Positions 63,192 to 64,000 of a stretch of 64,000 nt of DNA are shown piece after piece. A program made the translations under genes and the position numbers. Positions within the stretch are counted from its first letter, which is position 1, and each line of letters starts with the position of its first letter. The notes beneath the pieces were generated by a model. The model had not been told where the DNA came from. It did no database searches and saw only the letters and a list, made by a program, of their open reading frames with translations. Source of the DNA: Chionoecetes opilio (taxonomy: Eukaryota; Arthropoda; Malacostraca; Decapoda; Majidae); the NCBI GenBank assembly GCA_016584305.1, contig JACEEZ010022944.1, positions 1 through 64,000 on the forward strand, read 5' to 3'.

Positions 63192-64000
63192 CCTCAGCTC
63201 AGAAGTGAACCTTACTACTAGAGTTACGAACGACACAGGTATGTACGAAGATACTCAAAATCAAGTGACGAAACATACTCGGCAAACCTGGGTACGAAAC
63301 CCACTGCTTACGAAACTCCCTGTAACCCCAGAGTCCCAGCGGCCAAGCTGGCTGTGGGTTGGCGGCGCATGGAGGCAATCAGCGGTGCAACAGTTACCTA
63401 CGTTGTACCAAGACTGGAGATCTCTCTGGCCCAAAATGGACGAGGACTGCGCGGTCATTTTCTGAGACACTGACAATGTTTTCCTGGCCTATAAAATGTT
63501 GCTTTTTCAGATGGAGATATTTTTATTTATCAGGAAACCTGTTTAAAAAGTTTCTATATTATTATTAAATCCGCCATCCTTTGGTTCGCCGTGCCACTGC
63601 ATAAACAATGGGTCTCCATCAGACAAAAACACTAAAACTTGTCCAGGAATAATGTCATGTCTCAGAACCAGTGCAAGTGACGGAAGGGTACCAAAACAAG
63701 TGTTGCCCGCCCCGCCGCCCCGATTGCCCCAGCCGCCGAGTGGTCCGCCCCGCCCCGAGGATTAGTACCCTAACCTCACTCGTAACGGAGGGCTATGGGA
63801 TATAATGGACGAGAAATGCGCGCTCGCTACCTCGTTACCACTTAGATTGCTATATCTTATAGCCTCTCTTTAAAGCTCCTAATCGACTTCCGCACTAATA
63901 CCCACATGGACGGAGTCCATTCCAATCATTGTTGTTCCAATCATGAGTTTGATGGGTTTTGATTAATCTGAACGTTTCTGTCGCAAATATTTGTTTTTCT
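63189..64000. other. Unassigned end of window with MITE-terminus and LINE remnants
   Basis: AAAATGGACGAGGACTGCGC (63435) and ATAATGGACGAGAAATGCGC (63801) resemble the terminus of the GGTTAGG MITE. CTCCATCAGACAAAAACACT (63613) matches the flank of ZNF copy 5. TTTAAAGCTCCTAATCGACT (63870) and GGAGTCCATTCCAATCATT match the CR1-like C-terminus on -. No gene. Confidence 0.4.

Noticed and set aside
63127..63465. Polyproline protein
   Set aside because: Arises from the poly-C tract.

Overview
The window looks like repeat-dense nuclear DNA of an arthropod, most likely a decapod crustacean (inference). The signs are TTAGG-type degenerate repeats, very long CT/GA microsatellites, a tRNA-Val-headed SINE, CR1-like and RNase-H-type LINE pieces, hAT-like and TTAA-flanked elements, and C2H2 zinc-finger genes. 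Nothing prokaryotic is present. There is one N gap at 28588-28930.

The backbone is a cluster of eight copies of one C2H2 zinc-finger gene (ZNF). Copies 1 (1-151), 2 (8125-9421), 5 (35308-36422), 6 (39824-41025) and 7 (48211-49482) are on + and broken. Copy 3 (18563-19966) is on - and broken. Copies 4 (23613-25058, 16 fingers) and 8 (52685-53872, 13 fingers) are open. Fingers repeat every 84 bp with the linker SGVKN instead of TGEKP, and the C-terminal finger is divergent. Copies 3 and 4 face away from each other across a large palindrome centred near 21637.

Region by region. 1-1238: ZNF 3' end, 3' flank, 60-bp satellite. 1258-6225: LTR-retrotransposon-like element with two ~1.6 kb LTRs and no recognised coding core. 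6230-10705: repeat unit, GA tract, LINE fragment, ZNF copy 2, satellite. 10730-11867: long-TIR foldback element. 11878-16398: repeat, probable LTR fragment, satellite, non-autonomous hAT with 8-bp TSD, tRNA-Val SINE. 16401-25330: satellite, ZNF copy 3, palindrome, ZNF copy 4. 25344-35100: insertion with a 34-bp minisatellite, CT microsatellite, TTAA MITE, gap, 115-bp foldback repeats, and a MITE carrying a 30-bp GGTTAGG satellite. 35100-48100: two degraded, partly overlapping paralogues of the preceding segment. 48100-53940: ZNF copy 7, a LINE split by a foldback element, ZNF copy 8. 53940-64000: LINE tails, a TIR element with a ~170-bp satellite, two more TTAA MITEs, another foldback, TTCGTACACC repeats and a poly-C tract.

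A recurring theme is tandem arrays lying inside, or bounded by, inverted-repeat transposable elements. The clearest case is the 30-bp GGTTAGG array: a short two-unit sibling and an apparently empty paralogous site are both in this window. Base quality is uneven. About 1-20200, 35000-47900 and especially 39200-44600 are rich in small indels and inflated homopolymers relative to their paralogues, so 'pseudogene' calls there may partly be assembly error. Only ZNF copies 4 and 8 and the LINE fragments at 49802-52139 can be read reliably as protein. No complete novel enzymatic system was found; the interest lies in repeat architecture and zinc-finger array evolution.
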